Assembly (NCBI RefSeq): GCF_902459485.1
Contig: NZ_LR699119.1
Span: 558,001-622,000, forward strand
Direction of reading: 5' to 3'
Source of the DNA: Aquicella siphonis
Lineage (GTDB): Bacteria > Pseudomonadota > Gammaproteobacteria > DSM-16500
DNA: 64,000 nt
The translations under genes and the position numbers were made by a program. The notes under the pieces were generated by a model, which worked only from the letters and a program-made list of their open reading frames with translations, ran no database searches and was not told the DNA's origin. Within the stretch, counting starts at the first letter, position 1; every line of letters begins with the position of its first letter. Positions 18,301 through 27,349 of the stretch are shown here, one piece after another.

Positions 18301-18492
18301 CTGGCGTTTTTTATATTCCCTGGTTTCAGCGACCAGTTGTTTGGCGGTTTCTGTCACTTGCGTGCGGGAGCGGTCAGGAAGGACAGCCTGTGACAAGAGG
18401 AAGTCTACACATTCTGACTCATTCATTCTGTAGGCTTTTGTGATAAGATCGCGCAGAGGACTGGATTTGGTTTGAAGTGTGGTTGTCAGCAT
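15349..18492 (-). CDS. putA: Bifunctional proline dehydrogenase / P5C dehydrogenase PutA, short form (1047 aa)
   Basis: Two-step oxidation of proline to glutamate. The first ~480 residues form the FAD-dependent proline dehydrogenase barrel, with VDAEEADRLDLSL, RLVKGAYWDAEIK, FGTHNAYSA and RRLLENGANSSF. The rest is an aldehyde dehydrogenase with SPWNFPMAIFTGQ, GNPVIAKPAEQTP, catalytic Glu in AETGGQN and catalytic Cys in SAGQRCSALR. There is no N-terminal ribbon-helix-helix DNA-binding domain as in E. coli PutA (about 1320 aa). This form is therefore an enzyme only and not an autorepressor. The ATG at 18492 has GGGAAG upstream. The antiporter gene is translationally coupled behind it. Divergent from rnt, with 80 bp between starts. 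Confidence 0.95.
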   Translation of the reverse strand: MLTTTLQTKSSPLRDLITKAYRMNESECVDFLLSQAVLPDRSRTQVTETAKQLVAETREYKKRQGKIDTLLHQYDLSTEEGIALMCLAEALLRIPDKATMDKFISDKLSTVEWKNHLNSGNSLFVNAATWSLLLTGKVYAPALDTQKSLPSSLKRATSRLGAAMIRPVILQMMKAIGKQFVMGQDIHSALKRAVELENTGYRFSYDMLGESARTAEDAEHYFASYVEAIDAIGKAANAGSPAKNPGISVKLSALHPRYEYTHDDRVMKELPPLLLTLAQQAKKYNIGLTVDAEEADRLDLSLDIFEKVFSDASLKGWEGLGLAVQAYQKRAYYVIDWLRDLSRQQGRRMMVRLVKGAYWDAEIKLSQMQGQIDYPVFTRKNSTDVSYLACAKKLLAHPDCFFSQFGTHNAYSAAAIMEIAGNHTEFEFQCLHGMGRPLYDQIVDAFRFNRPCRIYAPVGTHKDLLGYLVRRLLENGANSSFINKLADDSTPVEKIVDDPVARIAALASKPHPRIPLPRDIYQYWQNSRGMDLSNPEQRTALKQQLDEAVKEPWIAAPIVNGAVRVNANSRPVTSPADANRVIGQVSTASQADVQAALEAAAHSARSWAETPVMERAAILERAAELFEQEMPGLMAVINQEGGRCIMDCISEVREAVDFCRYYAYRARQDLAPVTLPGPTGEANQLSLHPRGVIACISPWNFPMAIFTGQIVAALVTGNPVIAKPAEQTPLTAFRIIQLLHQAGIPPSVLHLLTGAGSEVGASLVKDTRVAGVMFTGSTETAKYIEQSLAHRSGPIAMFIAETGGQNAMIVDSSALAEQTVIDIAHSAFNSAGQRCSALRVLFVQEEMAPKLLSMLKGYMAELTVGDPSQLSTDIGPVIDSDALKMLQNHYSSMNQQGRLIAQVPMRKTGPGHFFAPCVFEITDLNLLKGEVFGPILHVIRYQANELDKVMESIIHTGYGLTLGIHSRIDATIQYIANRMPVGNIYVNRNMIGAVVGVQPFGGERLSGTGPKAGGPHYLPRLCQERAVSNNTTAVGGNARLVSLLEDD

Positions 18493-18572
18493 ATTCTTCC
18501 CGTATGGTTTTTTAGTGTTATCGATATTGTGACCCTATTTTATTGAAAACCCGGCTTTTGACTAGAGAAAAA

Positions 18573-19178
18573 ATGAATAATAAAGCAACTATCTTATCGC
18601 GCCGCTTTCGCGGTCTGTTACCTGTCGTCATTGATGTGGAGACTTCCGGATTGAATCCGGCCACGGATGCGCTGCTGGAAATTGCAGCCGTGACACTTGC
18701 CATGAATGGCGAAGGACGGCTTTTTCGTGATCAGACTTTTGCCTGTCATGTGGAGCCATTTATCGGCGCGCGCCTGGAAAAAGAAGCTTTGGAAATAACC
18801 GGTATCGATCCCTTCCATCCCCTGCGTTTTGCCATTCCCGAGCGCCAGGCCTTGTACAGGATTTTTGCCGAGATTCGCCGGCAACTGGAGAAAACCGCGT
18901 GTTACCGCGCTGTTCTGGTTGGACACAATGCCTGGTTTGACCTGAGCTTTATTCTTGCCGCCGCCAAGCGGTCTGCTGTCAGGCAAAATCCTTTCCATAC
19001 GTTCACTACCTTCGATACCGCTTCCTTGTCCGCTGTCGCGCTGGGTGAAACCGTGCTAGCCCGTGCCGCGCGCCGGGCGCGAGTTCCGTTTGACATCCAG
19101 CAGGCACACTCGGCCATCTATGACGCCGAGCGCACAGCGGAACTGTTTTGCCATATCGCAAACAAATGGGGAAACTAA
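18573..19178 (+). CDS. rnt: Ribonuclease T (201 aa)
   Basis: A 3'-5' exoribonuclease of the DEDDh family that trims tRNA and 5S/23S rRNA 3' ends. The ExoI motif is VVIDVETSGLNPATDALLEIAA, ExoII is VLVGHNAWFDLSFI and ExoIII is HSAIYDAERTAELF, giving the full catalytic D-E-D-H-D set. The internal run PFHTFTTFDTASLSAVALGETVL is close to the E. coli enzyme. The ATG at 18573 (after AGAGA) is preferred; a TTG 10 codons upstream is possible. It is convergent with the peroxiredoxin gene. Confidence 0.93.
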   Translation: MNNKATILSRRFRGLLPVVIDVETSGLNPATDALLEIAAVTLAMNGEGRLFRDQTFACHVEPFIGARLEKEALEITGIDPFHPLRFAIPERQALYRIFAEIRRQLEKTACYRAVLVGHNAWFDLSFILAAAKRSAVRQNPFHTFTTFDTASLSAVALGETVLARAARRARVPFDIQQAHSAIYDAERTAELFCHIANKWGN

Positions 19179-19238
19179 CACAGGGATGATGAAGTGGTGC
19201 GGCGTTTGGTCAGTTTGGCTGATTTTACGCGCCGCGGC

Positions 19239-19264
19239 TTTCCCGCACGATTACGCGCGGGAAA
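19239..19264. terminator. Candidate hairpin between rnt and the peroxiredoxin gene
   Basis: TTTCCCGC and GCGGGAAA form an 8-bp stem with a 10-base loop between two convergent genes, a good position for a shared terminator. T-runs are short on both strands, so the call is tentative. Confidence 0.4.
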
Positions 19265-19281
19265 ACTGCTGACGGAAACTC

Positions 19282-19887
19282 TTAAAGAGATTGAGCTTCA
19301 CTGGAAAGATAATTGGCAATGCCTTCCGTGGTCGGCTTGATGCCGGTTTTGCCTTTACTCCAGTTAGCCGGGCAGACTTCGCCGTGTTTTTCATGGAAAT
19401 CCAGCGCATCTATCAGCCGCAATAATTCATCCACATTGCGTCCCAGCGGCAAATCATTAACGATTTGCGAGCGCACAATGCCTTGTTTATCAATCACAAA
19501 CGCGCCGCGCAGAGCAACGTGGGCGGTAGGATGTTCCACGCCGTAAGCCTGGCAGATTTGATGGTTAACATCAGCGACCAGCGGATAGCGCACGGGTCCG
19601 ATGCCGCCGTTTGCGACGGGGGTGTTGCGCCATGCGTTATGCGAGAATTGAGAATCAATGGAAATGCCCATGACCAGGGTATTGCGGGATTCGAATTCCT
19701 GGATGCGGTTGTCCAGGGCGATCAATTCAGACGGACAGACAAAGGTGAAATCCAGGGGGTAAAAGAAAAGAATGCCGTATTTTTTTTCAATGGCCTGGTG
19801 CAGATTGAAGCTGCCATTGATCTCGCCGTTTGCCATGACAGCGGCAGCAGTGAAATCGGGGGCTTTTTTGCCAACAAGAATAGTCAT
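19282..19887 (-). CDS. Typical 2-Cys peroxiredoxin, AhpC/TSA family (201 aa)
   Basis: It reduces hydrogen peroxide and organic peroxides in the cytoplasm. The peroxidatic Cys is in FYPLDFTFVCPSELIAL near residue 50 and the resolving Cys in HGEVCPANW near residue 170, so it is a typical two-Cys enzyme. The pattern GISIDSQFSHNAW is also family-typical. The C-terminal YF-type tail is replaced by YLSSEAQSL. The ATG at 19887 has AGAGGT 7 bp upstream; an ATG two codons earlier overlaps that site. No ahpF or ahpD lies beside it, so the reductant is probably a thioredoxin system encoded elsewhere. The leader carries a strong hairpin. Confidence 0.93.
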   Translation of the reverse strand: MTILVGKKAPDFTAAAVMANGEINGSFNLHQAIEKKYGILFFYPLDFTFVCPSELIALDNRIQEFESRNTLVMGISIDSQFSHNAWRNTPVANGGIGPVRYPLVADVNHQICQAYGVEHPTAHVALRGAFVIDKQGIVRSQIVNDLPLGRNVDELLRLIDALDFHEKHGEVCPANWSKGKTGIKPTTEGIANYLSSEAQSL

Positions 19888-19923
19888 GATCATACCTCTT
19901 TGTTCTTGAATGATTAGGAATTT

Positions 19924-19943
19924 CCGGGGGCTTGAGCCCCCGG
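19924..19943 (-). promoter_or_regulatory. GC-rich hairpin in the peroxiredoxin leader
   Basis: CCGGGGGCT and AGCCCCCGG form a perfect 9-bp stem with a two-base loop, in an otherwise A+T-rich leader. If the -10 at 19961-19966 is used, this hairpin would sit close to the 5' end of the mRNA, 36 bp before the start codon. It could protect the transcript or act as a regulatory stem. Confidence 0.5.
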
Positions 19944-19960
19944 TTGTTAAAATGGCGTTC

Positions 19961-19991
19961 ATTATATCTAATTTCCCCGCGAATGTGTAAA
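19961..19991 (-). promoter_or_regulatory. Candidate promoter of the peroxiredoxin gene
   Basis: On the minus strand TTTACA (19991-19986) and TATAAT (19966-19961) are separated by 19 bp, slightly longer than ideal. The transcript would start near 19954, giving a leader of about 65 bases that contains the GC-rich hairpin. Confidence 0.45.
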
Positions 19992-20143
19992 TTGATTTGA
20001 AAATTTTGTATACTCTCAGCGGCATAAAGACGACATCAGATGATCAGTCAGGAAGAGAGAGGGTGTTTCCCCGTTGGTCGTCTGCGTGGGGATTTGCCGC
20101 GTTGATAGATAGAAATATTACTAAAAATCAAAAGGTTATTTTC

Positions 20144-20512
20144 ATGATGATATTCGCCCTCATACTTTGCGGGGTTATGCTGAATGCCGGGGCCCAGTTG
20201 CTGCTCAAGGCCGGCATGAGCCAGATCGGCCATTTCGAATTTACCGTCTCAAACGCATTGCCTATCGGGGTGAAAGTCATGGCTAATCCCCCCATCATTA
20301 CCGGGTTGTTCATGTATGTCGTCAGCGTGGCTGTATGGCTGCTGGTTTTGTCCCGTGTACAAGTCAGCTTTGCCTATCCCATGCTGAGCATCGGTTATAT
20401 CGTCAATGCGCTCGCTGCGTATTATCTGTTTGGGGAACCCCTGACCTCGGTGCGCATGCTGGGAATATTCATTATCATTGCGGGTGTGTATCTGGTGGCA
20501 CGCGGTGCCTGA
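20144..20512 (+). CDS. ArnE/ArnF-like (EamA/SMR-type) four-helix membrane protein (122 aa)
   Basis: A small protein with four hydrophobic helices, including LILCGVMLNAGAQLLLKAGM, VSVAVWLLVLSRVQVSFAYPM and a C-terminal GIFIIIAGVYLVARG. The GAQLLLKAG and AYPMLSIGYI patterns fit the EamA/SMR group that includes ArnE and ArnF, subunits of the flippase for aminoarabinosyl-phosphoundecaprenol. The ATG at 20144 has AAGG about 8 bp upstream. The next gene, an ArnB-like aminotransferase, begins 37 bp later, which supports a role in flipping an aminosugar lipid. Only one subunit is seen, whereas ArnE and ArnF normally act as a pair. A general SMR drug exporter remains possible. Confidence 0.75.
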   Translation: MMIFALILCGVMLNAGAQLLLKAGMSQIGHFEFTVSNALPIGVKVMANPPIITGLFMYVVSVAVWLLVLSRVQVSFAYPMLSIGYIVNALAAYYLFGEPLTSVRMLGIFIIIAGVYLVARGA

Positions 20513-20549
20513 GAAGTCTGTGAGCTTGGATAATCATAGAGAGAAAACC

Positions 20550-21704
20550 ATGTCAGAAGAATTTTTACCGTTTTCAAAGCCTTCCATCAGCCAGGCCGCG
20601 ATCGATGATGTCGTCGCCTGTTTAAAAAGCGGCTGGATCGCGACCGGCCCGAAAGTCGCTCAATTCACCGACGATCTCAAAAACTATTTCAATGCCCCTT
20701 ATGCCTTGCCGCTGATGTCCGCGACAACCGGGCTGCATTTGTCATTATTGGCCATGCATCTTGAACCTGGGGATGAAGTCATCACCACCCCATTGACTTT
20801 CGCGGCCACGCTTAACACTATTGTCCTCGCTGGCGGAAAGCCTGTTCTGGTAGATATTGATCCGCGCACGTTAAACATGGATATCAATTTGCTCGAAAGC
20901 GCGATCACCCCGCGTACCCGTGTCGTGTTACCTGTGCATTTCGCCGGGCTGCCCGTTGACCTGGATCCCTTGTATGAGATCGCCGGCCGGCATGGGCTGC
21001 GTGTTCTGGAAGATGCGGCGCATGCGATAGGAACGGAATACAAGGGCAGGCGCATTGGCAGTTTTGGCGATACGCAAGTCTTCAGTTTTCACCCCAATAA
21101 AAACATGACCACCGGCGAAGGCGGATGCGTGATCACCCGCGATCAGCAGATGGCTGATCAGATTGCCCGTCTGCGCTTTCACGGCATAGACCGTCAGGCG
21201 TGGAACCGCTACGGTAAAAGCGGCACCCAGGATTATGAAATCGTGCTGCCGGGTTATAAATCCAACATGATGGATATTCAGGCCGCCATAGGCATTCATC
21301 AGCTTCGGGAACTCGGCGGATTCATCGTGCGCCGCAATGAGCTGGCCGCGCGTTACCAGCAGGCATTGTCTGACTGGCCTCAATGGACGCTGCCGCAGCG
21401 CCCGGTTTTTGATCATTTGCATTCATGGCATATTTATACGCCTCTTATCAATGAAGATGCCGCAGGCATGAATCGCAATGAATTCATGCAGGCGATGAAA
21501 GAAAAGAATATTGGCACGGGATTGCATTACCGCGCGGTCCATCTTTATCCGTATTACCGCCAGGCATTCGGTTTTAATCTCGGAGATTATCCGAACGCCG
21601 AAGACGTGTGCGAGCGGATAGTCAGCCTGCCATTATTCCCAGGGATGACCGATGCGGAACACGATAGAGTGCTGGATGTGATGTATACCCTTTTTAATTC
21701 TTGA
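20550..21704 (+). CDS. arnB: ArnB-like PLP-dependent sugar aminotransferase, DegT/DnrJ/EryC1 family (384 aa)
   Basis: It transfers an amino group to a keto-sugar nucleotide, in the Arn pathway UDP-Ara4O to UDP-Ara4N. Resemblance to ArnB runs through the protein: EEFLPFSKPSI, LKSGWIATGPK, the long run from ITPRTRVVLPVHFAG through LEDAAHAIGTEYKG, the PLP-lysine Lys184 in SFHPNKNMTTGEGG, GYKSNMMDIQAAIG and IGTGLHYRAVH. The ATG at 20550 follows AGAGAGAAAACC. It sits between an ArnE/F-like gene and an ArnA-type decarboxylase gene, the neighbours expected for this pathway. Related aminotransferases such as PseC or WecE act on other sugars, so substrate is inferred from context. Confidence 0.85.
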   Translation: MSEEFLPFSKPSISQAAIDDVVACLKSGWIATGPKVAQFTDDLKNYFNAPYALPLMSATTGLHLSLLAMHLEPGDEVITTPLTFAATLNTIVLAGGKPVLVDIDPRTLNMDINLLESAITPRTRVVLPVHFAGLPVDLDPLYEIAGRHGLRVLEDAAHAIGTEYKGRRIGSFGDTQVFSFHPNKNMTTGEGGCVITRDQQMADQIARLRFHGIDRQAWNRYGKSGTQDYEIVLPGYKSNMMDIQAAIGIHQLRELGGFIVRRNELAARYQQALSDWPQWTLPQRPVFDHLHSWHIYTPLINEDAAGMNRNEFMQAMKEKNIGTGLHYRAVHLYPYYRQAFGFNLGDYPNAEDVCERIVSLPLFPGMTDAEHDRVLDVMYTLFNS

Positions 21705-21716
21705 TCAGGTACCCTT

Positions 21717-22730
21717 ATGAAAATTTTGATTCTTGGCGCCAACGGTTTCATTGGCAGTCATTTAAGCGAAACAATTCTTGCCAAAACTTCCTGGACCGTG
21801 CACGCGATGGATCTCGCGCAAGACAAGCTGGGCCATTGCGTGAACCAGCCGCGGTTTCATTTTGCTGCAGGTGATATGACACGGGAAAAACAATGGGTGC
21901 GTGAACATGTTGAAAAATGCGATGTGGTATTGCCCCTGGTCGCGGTCGCAACACCCGCTTTGTATGTGCAGGATCCGCTGCGTGTGTTTGAACTGGATTT
22001 TGAAGCCAATCTCGAAGTGGTAAGATTGTGCGCGGACCATCACAAGCGGGTCATTTTTCCTTCCACTTCGGAAGTTTACGGCATGTGCCCGGATCCGGAA
22101 TTCGACGAAGAAAAGAGCCATCTGGTTACCGGCCCTGTCAGCAAGGAACGCTGGATTTATTCAACTTCAAAACAATTGATGGACAGGGTGATTTATGCCA
22201 TGGGCAAACACAAGAGTTTGTCTTACTCCCTGTTTCGTCCCTTCAACTGGTACGGTCCCAGGCTGGATAATGTTTTCAATCCCAAACCGGGCGGTTCCCG
22301 CGTGTTGACCCAGTTCATCGGCAATATCTTGCGCGGAGAAAACATCAATCTGGTGAACGGCGGTGCTCAGCAGCGTTGTTTTACCTACATCGAAGATGGT
22401 ATCGAGGCTTTGCTGCGCATTATTGAAAACAAGGATAACGCCGCGCATAACAGGATTTTCAATATTGGCAATCCGGTGGAAAATATTTCCATACGCAGTC
22501 TGGCGGAAATGCTGGTGCGGTTTATTACAACGCATTACCCGAAGTACGCAGACAAGGCGCGGGGGGTCAGGCTGATTGACGTGGAGGCGAAAAATTATTT
22601 TGGCGAAGGTTACCAGGATGTGTCGCTGCGGGTTCCATCCATACAGCATGCGCGCGAACAACTGGGCTGGGAACCGCGCGTTAATATGGAAACCGGGCTG
22701 CGCAAGACGCTGGATTTTTACCTGGCCTGA
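21717..22730 (+). CDS. ArnA-type UDP-glucuronate decarboxylase, stand-alone domain (337 aa)
   Basis: An extended SDR (epimerase/dehydratase fold). It opens with ILGANGFIGSHL, has the catalytic STSEVYGMC and YSTSKQLMDR (Tyr-x-x-x-Lys), and then FNWYGPRLD and VNGGAQQRCFTYIEDGI. The last two closely resemble the C-terminal dehydrogenase half of ArnA, which oxidises and decarboxylates UDP-GlcA to UDP-Ara4O. E. coli ArnA also carries an N-terminal formyltransferase; that half is absent and this gene begins directly with the Rossmann motif. It starts 12 bp after arnB. Its last 13 bp overlap the convergent pentapeptide-repeat gene. Confidence 0.85.
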   Translation: MKILILGANGFIGSHLSETILAKTSWTVHAMDLAQDKLGHCVNQPRFHFAAGDMTREKQWVREHVEKCDVVLPLVAVATPALYVQDPLRVFELDFEANLEVVRLCADHHKRVIFPSTSEVYGMCPDPEFDEEKSHLVTGPVSKERWIYSTSKQLMDRVIYAMGKHKSLSYSLFRPFNWYGPRLDNVFNPKPGGSRVLTQFIGNILRGENINLVNGGAQQRCFTYIEDGIEALLRIIENKDNAAHNRIFNIGNPVENISIRSLAEMLVRFITTHYPKYADKARGVRLIDVEAKNYFGEGYQDVSLRVPSIQHAREQLGWEPRVNMETGLRKTLDFYLA

Positions 22731-23301
22731 GAATCGCAGTTGACCGTGTTTTCGACGATGGAGTCATAGCCGGTGATATCCGCTGTTACCGTATTGACAA
22801 AAGTGGCGCCGGATATCACGGCTTCATTGAATCGGGAGCGGGTCAGATCGGCCCGATTGAGGTTGGCGCATTGCAGGTTGGCTTTTGTCAATACCGCCTG
22901 CGTCAGATTACTCGCGGACAAATCCGCGAAACTCAGGTTGGCGCGAGTCAAATCAGTTTGCTGCAATTGCGCGCCGCTCAGATTGGCATGATCAAGATTT
23001 GCGCCTGCCAGATTGACCTGGTTCAGTCTGGTGTTGGACAAGTCGGCAAAGCTCAAATCCGCGCCGCCCAGATTCATTTTGGATAAATCCATGCCGGACA
23101 AATTGCTATGGGACAGGTTGGCATTTTGCAAATCAACCTTGCCGGGCGTGAATTGATAACTGCGCAAGTCGGCGCTGGATAAATCCAGCCTGCCCGGATG
23201 CGGCTGTGTTAACGGCGCGAGTTTTTCCAGGTCGCTCTGGTTCGCACCCGCTGAGAGCGCGGGGAGCGTCAATAAAACGATCAGCATGGCATACGCTTTC
23301 A

Positions 23302-23302
<1 letters not shown>
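22718..23302 (-). CDS. Exported pentapeptide-repeat protein (194 aa)
   Basis: The first ~20 residues are a signal peptide (MKAYAMLIVLLTLPALSAGA). From about residue 38 the protein is a run of five-residue A(D/N)LXX repeats, for example NLSHSNLSGMDLSKMNLGGA, over some 110 residues, which fold into a right-handed quadrilateral beta helix. Most bacterial pentapeptide-repeat proteins with DNA-mimic roles are cytoplasmic, so a secreted one probably has a structural or binding role in the envelope or outside. Function cannot be named. Its start touches the murA stop (shared base at 23302), so it may be the last gene of the ibaG-murA transcript. Confidence 0.85.
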
Positions 23303-24830
<1,528 letters not shown>

Positions 24831-25031
24831 GGAAGTCTATCTCATCAATTGGACTGGTTCATTGAAAGGATGCCGAGGTTACTCTGGAACATAAAGGGTG
24901 TCATTTTTTACATATTTTGACCGGATTTGCAATGAGAAAGTGGTGTTCCCGGCTTTGCGCGTGCCTGGGCGGGTTTTAAATCCGATTCAATCCTGATGAC
25001 GAAATCCGGTGCGCACATTATAATGACCGTC

Positions 25032-25592
25032 ATGACAGACACCTTTAAAATCAATGCCGTAACAGGCTTGCTTGAGCCTGTTGCCTACCGGCCTTCCCCG
25101 CACCATGACGAGCGGCCGGAAGGGATGCCTGTCGATATGATTGTCGTCCATGGCATCAGTCTCCCGCCGGGAGAATTCGGATCCGGAGCGATTGAGGATT
25201 TTTTTTGCGGCCGGCTGGATTTCGCTTCCCATCCTGCTTTTGCTGATATCGCTGCGCTCAGGGTGTCAGCACACCTGCTGATTCGCCGCTCGGGTGAAAT
25301 CATTCAATTTGTTCCATTCACTCGCCGCGCCTGGCATGCAGGCGAGTCGCATTTCCATGGCCGTGCTCGCTGCAATGATTTTTCCATCGGAATTGAACTG
25401 GAAGGAACGGATGATATCCCTTACGAGCCGGTGCAGTATTCTCAGCTAGGGGAGGTAATCAATGCATTGGTGCGGGCTTATCCTGCTATTTTGCGTGACC
25501 GTATCGTCGGGCATGCTGATATTGCTCCCGGGCGCAAGACCGACCCGGGGCATTCATTTGACTGGGCTTACTTGAGAGGAATACTCAAATGA
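25032..25592 (+). CDS. ampD: 1,6-anhydro-N-acetylmuramyl-L-alanine amidase AmpD (186 aa)
   Basis: A cytoplasmic zinc amidase that cuts anhydromuropeptides during peptidoglycan recycling. Zinc ligands are His in MIVVHGISLPPG, His in DRIVGHADIAPGRKTDPG, and the Asp in its last part. HLLIRRSGEIIQFVPFTRRAWHAGES is also diagnostic. The ATG at 25032 gives a length close to E. coli AmpD; ATGs at 25023 and 24996 are alternatives, and none has a strong ribosome site. A TATAAT at 25019-25024 lies almost on the start, so a very short or missing leader is possible. It overlaps ampE by 4 bp (ATGA). Confidence 0.93.
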   Translation: MTDTFKINAVTGLLEPVAYRPSPHHDERPEGMPVDMIVVHGISLPPGEFGSGAIEDFFCGRLDFASHPAFADIAALRVSAHLLIRRSGEIIQFVPFTRRAWHAGESHFHGRARCNDFSIGIELEGTDDIPYEPVQYSQLGEVINALVRAYPAILRDRIVGHADIAPGRKTDPGHSFDWAYLRGILK

Positions 25593-26428
25593 TTTTCATT
25601 GTGACATTAATCGCATTGCTGATAGAGCGTTTTTTTGACTGGAGCCATCTGCGGCGCTGGAACTGGTTCCTGGGTTATCAGCGCATGGTTTCGCAGCGTG
25701 CCGCAGGCATGCCGCCGTATCTGTCGCTGGCGGTCACCCTGATTCCTCCCCTGTTTGTTACCGTGTTGGTCCAGTTCATGCTGAAAGACGCCTTGTTCGG
25801 ATTTGTCGAATTATTATTCCAGCTGCTGGTGTTTCTCTATTGTCTGGGTCCGCAAAATCTTTGGGCGGATACCTTCGCCTGTGTCAATGCGCTGGTGCAG
25901 GGAGATGCTTCCGCGGCGAAGCAAAAACTGCGGGCTGCGTTTGGCGCCCCCCAAGGGGAGGACACGCAAACCTGTCCTGACCAGTTATTGAATCAGGTTT
26001 TCATTGCCGCCAACCGCCGCGTGTTTGCAATCGTATTCTGGTTTATGGTGCTAGGTCCGGCGGGCGCGGTATTGTATCGTGCCGTCACCGTTTTAACAGG
26101 AATGCCATCTGCGCGTGATGTCACGGCAGACAAGATGAAAGAAGCGCGATGGGTGGAGTCTGTGCTGGACTGGATTCCCGTCCGTATCCTGACTTGCGTG
26201 TTCGCCCTGGGCGGACATTTTGTGAAAGTATTCTCCTGCTGGCGGAAAAAATCAGTTCTGTCACTGGATATCAACGAAAAACTGCTGACAGAATGCGGCG
26301 CCGCAGCGCTGGGCGCAGAGAATGCGGCTGAAGGCGAGGGTGCGGCGGTTAAAAACGCAATCGGCTTGCTGGATCGTTCATTCGTCATCACCCTGGTGAT
26401 GGTTGCCATTATTGTATTGCTGGGCTAG
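25589..26428 (+). CDS. ampE: AmpE-like membrane protein (279 aa)
   Basis: An inner-membrane protein with about four spans, partner gene of ampD. Visible features are IVTLIALLIERFFDWSHLRRWNWF at the N-terminus, FLYCLGPQNLWADTFACVNAL, FWFMVLGPAGAVLYR and a last span VITLVMVAIIVLLG. The pattern and the ampD-ampE coupling (4-bp overlap) support the name. AmpE has been proposed to sense or transport in the beta-lactamase induction system, but its biochemical role is unclear. No ampC or ampR gene is seen nearby. Confidence 0.85.
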   Translation: MIFIVTLIALLIERFFDWSHLRRWNWFLGYQRMVSQRAAGMPPYLSLAVTLIPPLFVTVLVQFMLKDALFGFVELLFQLLVFLYCLGPQNLWADTFACVNALVQGDASAAKQKLRAAFGAPQGEDTQTCPDQLLNQVFIAANRRVFAIVFWFMVLGPAGAVLYRAVTVLTGMPSARDVTADKMKEARWVESVLDWIPVRILTCVFALGGHFVKVFSCWRKKSVLSLDINEKLLTECGAAALGAENAAEGEGAAVKNAIGLLDRSFVITLVMVAIIVLLG

Positions 26429-26438
26429 AGGAACCGCA

Positions 26439-27320
26439 GTGCGTATTTGCTGCGCCGCAGGGACGGCCGTGATTTTCATGATGACGGTTTTATGTTCCCC
26501 TGCCGCTCATGCCGTCTGCAGTGTCGCGGATGATTATCATCATCTTGTGCAGTTAAAACAGCCGGCGCGGCGAGTCGTTAGTCTAGCTCCCGATATCACC
26601 GAGATTCTGTTCGCTATCGGCGGCGGCGAGCGCATTGCCGGTGTGATACAAGGCAGCGATTATCCTCCCGCGGCGCGGCAGCTTCCTCTCGTTGGTTCTT
26701 ATCAGGGCATTGATCTTGAAAAAATCATTTCACTGCGGCCGGATTTGATTGTGGTGTGGGGCAATTCTTTCGCCAGGCCGCTGGAAGTGTTAAAAAAAAT
26801 GGGAGTTCCGGTTTATGTCAGCGAGCCGCGGCAAATCAGCGATGTTCCGCGCACCATGCAAAATCTGGGGTGTCTGCTCGGTCAGCAAGAGAAAGCGCAG
26901 GATGCTGCAAACGCCTATAACCAGCGCTTGGCTCGGTTCGCCAAACAATATCAACACGTTTCCCGCCTGCGTGTCTTCTATCAGATCGGTTTTCCCGCAC
27001 TGATCACAATCAACAAAAACAGCTGGATCAGCGAGATTATTACACTTTGCGGCGGCGTGAATGTGTTCGCTGATACGCGGTTTCCCGCGCCTGAAGTCAG
27101 CCGGGAATCCGTCATGGCCGCAGACCCGCAAGTTATTCTGAGCGATGCGGATCAGGCCGGCTGGAAAACCGAATGGTTGAAATGGCCCGGGATTTCGGCT
27201 GTCAGAAACGGACAGTTATTCACTATCCCCGCAGATTTGATAGACCGCCCCGGACCGCGGCTGCTGCAAGGAATGGAACGTGTGTGCCAGTCCTTGCAGC
27301 AGGCGCGAACCCTGACATGA
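26439..27320 (+). CDS. BtuF-like periplasmic substrate-binding protein (293 aa)
   Basis: A class III ABC-transporter binding protein for cobalamin or iron-chelate compounds. The signal peptide covers about the first 33 residues (AGTAVIFMMTVLCSPAAHA). The mature part starts with ARRVVSLAPDITEILFAIGGGERIAGVIQGSDYP and has LEKIISLRPDLIVVWG, as in BtuF. The GTG at 26439 follows AGAGGA and gives a normal signal peptide; it begins 10 bp after ampE. No BtuC/BtuD genes are adjacent. A corrinoid adenosyltransferase gene at 38.4 kb makes cobalamin plausible as the ligand, but this is inference. Confidence 0.8.
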   Translation: MRICCAAGTAVIFMMTVLCSPAAHAVCSVADDYHHLVQLKQPARRVVSLAPDITEILFAIGGGERIAGVIQGSDYPPAARQLPLVGSYQGIDLEKIISLRPDLIVVWGNSFARPLEVLKKMGVPVYVSEPRQISDVPRTMQNLGCLLGQQEKAQDAANAYNQRLARFAKQYQHVSRLRVFYQIGFPALITINKNSWISEIITLCGGVNVFADTRFPAPEVSRESVMAADPQVILSDADQAGWKTEWLKWPGISAVRNGQLFTIPADLIDRPGPRLLQGMERVCQSLQQARTLT

Positions 27321-27349
27321 ATAACAGCCGCGGTAATCCGGCACGCGCG

